A DNA stretch of 64,000 nucleotides, taken from Rhabdophis nuchalis (taxonomy: Eukaryota > Chordata > Lepidosauria > Squamata > Natricidae). Under the pieces are notes generated by a model. It was not told where the DNA came from. It searched no databases and saw only the letters and a list, made by a program, of their open reading frames with translations. A program made the position numbers and the translations under genes. Below are positions 63,879 to 64,000 of this stretch, piece by piece (position 1 is the first letter of the stretch; each line of letters starts with the position of its first letter). The stretch is from assembly GCA_039707465.1 (NCBI GenBank), contig CM077644.1, positions 97,445,375 to 97,509,374 on the forward strand, read 5' to 3'.

Positions 63879-64000
63879 CAGGGGTTCCGAACCCTTGAGC
63901 TGCGCCCTGGTGCTGGGAGGCAGCCCATTCATAACTGGGCTGTAGAAGTGGTGCGAGCAGAGTTGTGAATGTGTGTGAAGCTGCATTTGTGAAAGCATCT
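63879..64000. mobile_element. hAT-type element, cut by the window end
   Basis: Begins CAGGGGTTCCGAACCC, a hAT-like terminus. The rest lies beyond the window, so neither the right end nor the TSD can be checked. Confidence 0.45.

Overview
This window looks like non-coding DNA from a vertebrate, most likely a squamate reptile and plausibly a snake. CR1, L1, L2-like and other LINE fragments, tRNA-headed SINEs, many short hAT-type elements, solo LTRs and long tetranucleotide arrays lie side by side. No conventional multi-exon host gene could be supported on either strand, and there is no bacterial or phage-like gene organisation. The organism call is an inference from repeat content only.

Layout. 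1-6 kb: unique-looking sequence (one part has a diverged paralogue near 51.9 kb), a decayed LINE reverse-transcriptase remnant, and three hAT-type insertions. 6.1-7.7 kb: an L1-type element flanked by a 17-bp target duplication that carries ORF1 but no ORF2. 8.3-10 kb: a dispersed element with a (CTAC)n core, then pyrimidine-rich and GC-rich DNA. 11-13.5 kb: hAT elements, one enclosing a solo LTR that itself holds a CR1 end. 13.7-18.7 kb: a structurally complete, very young Ty3/gypsy retrotransposon on the minus strand, with an open 1448-residue gag-pol frame. 19-31 kb: SINEs, CR1 ends, two further (CTAC)n elements and solo LTRs. 31-48 kb: sparse repeats, two palindromic hAT elements and an L1 ORF2 relic. 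48-57 kb: multiply nested hAT and SINE insertions and another solo LTR. 57-61 kb: an L1 3' end on the minus strand that received an RPS27A retrocopy, followed by a LINE 3' end split by two L2-like insertions. 62-64 kb: a 547-bp polypurine tract and partial hAT elements.

The genes do not form a pathway. What the sequence records is a history of insertions. Target-site duplications (TSDs) let many events be delimited to the base: 5 bp for LTR elements, 8 bp for hAT elements, and 14-17 bp for L1-driven events. The two continuous protein-like frames are the Ty3/gypsy polyprotein and the RPS27A retrocopy. All other long open frames are repeat relics or low-complexity artefacts.
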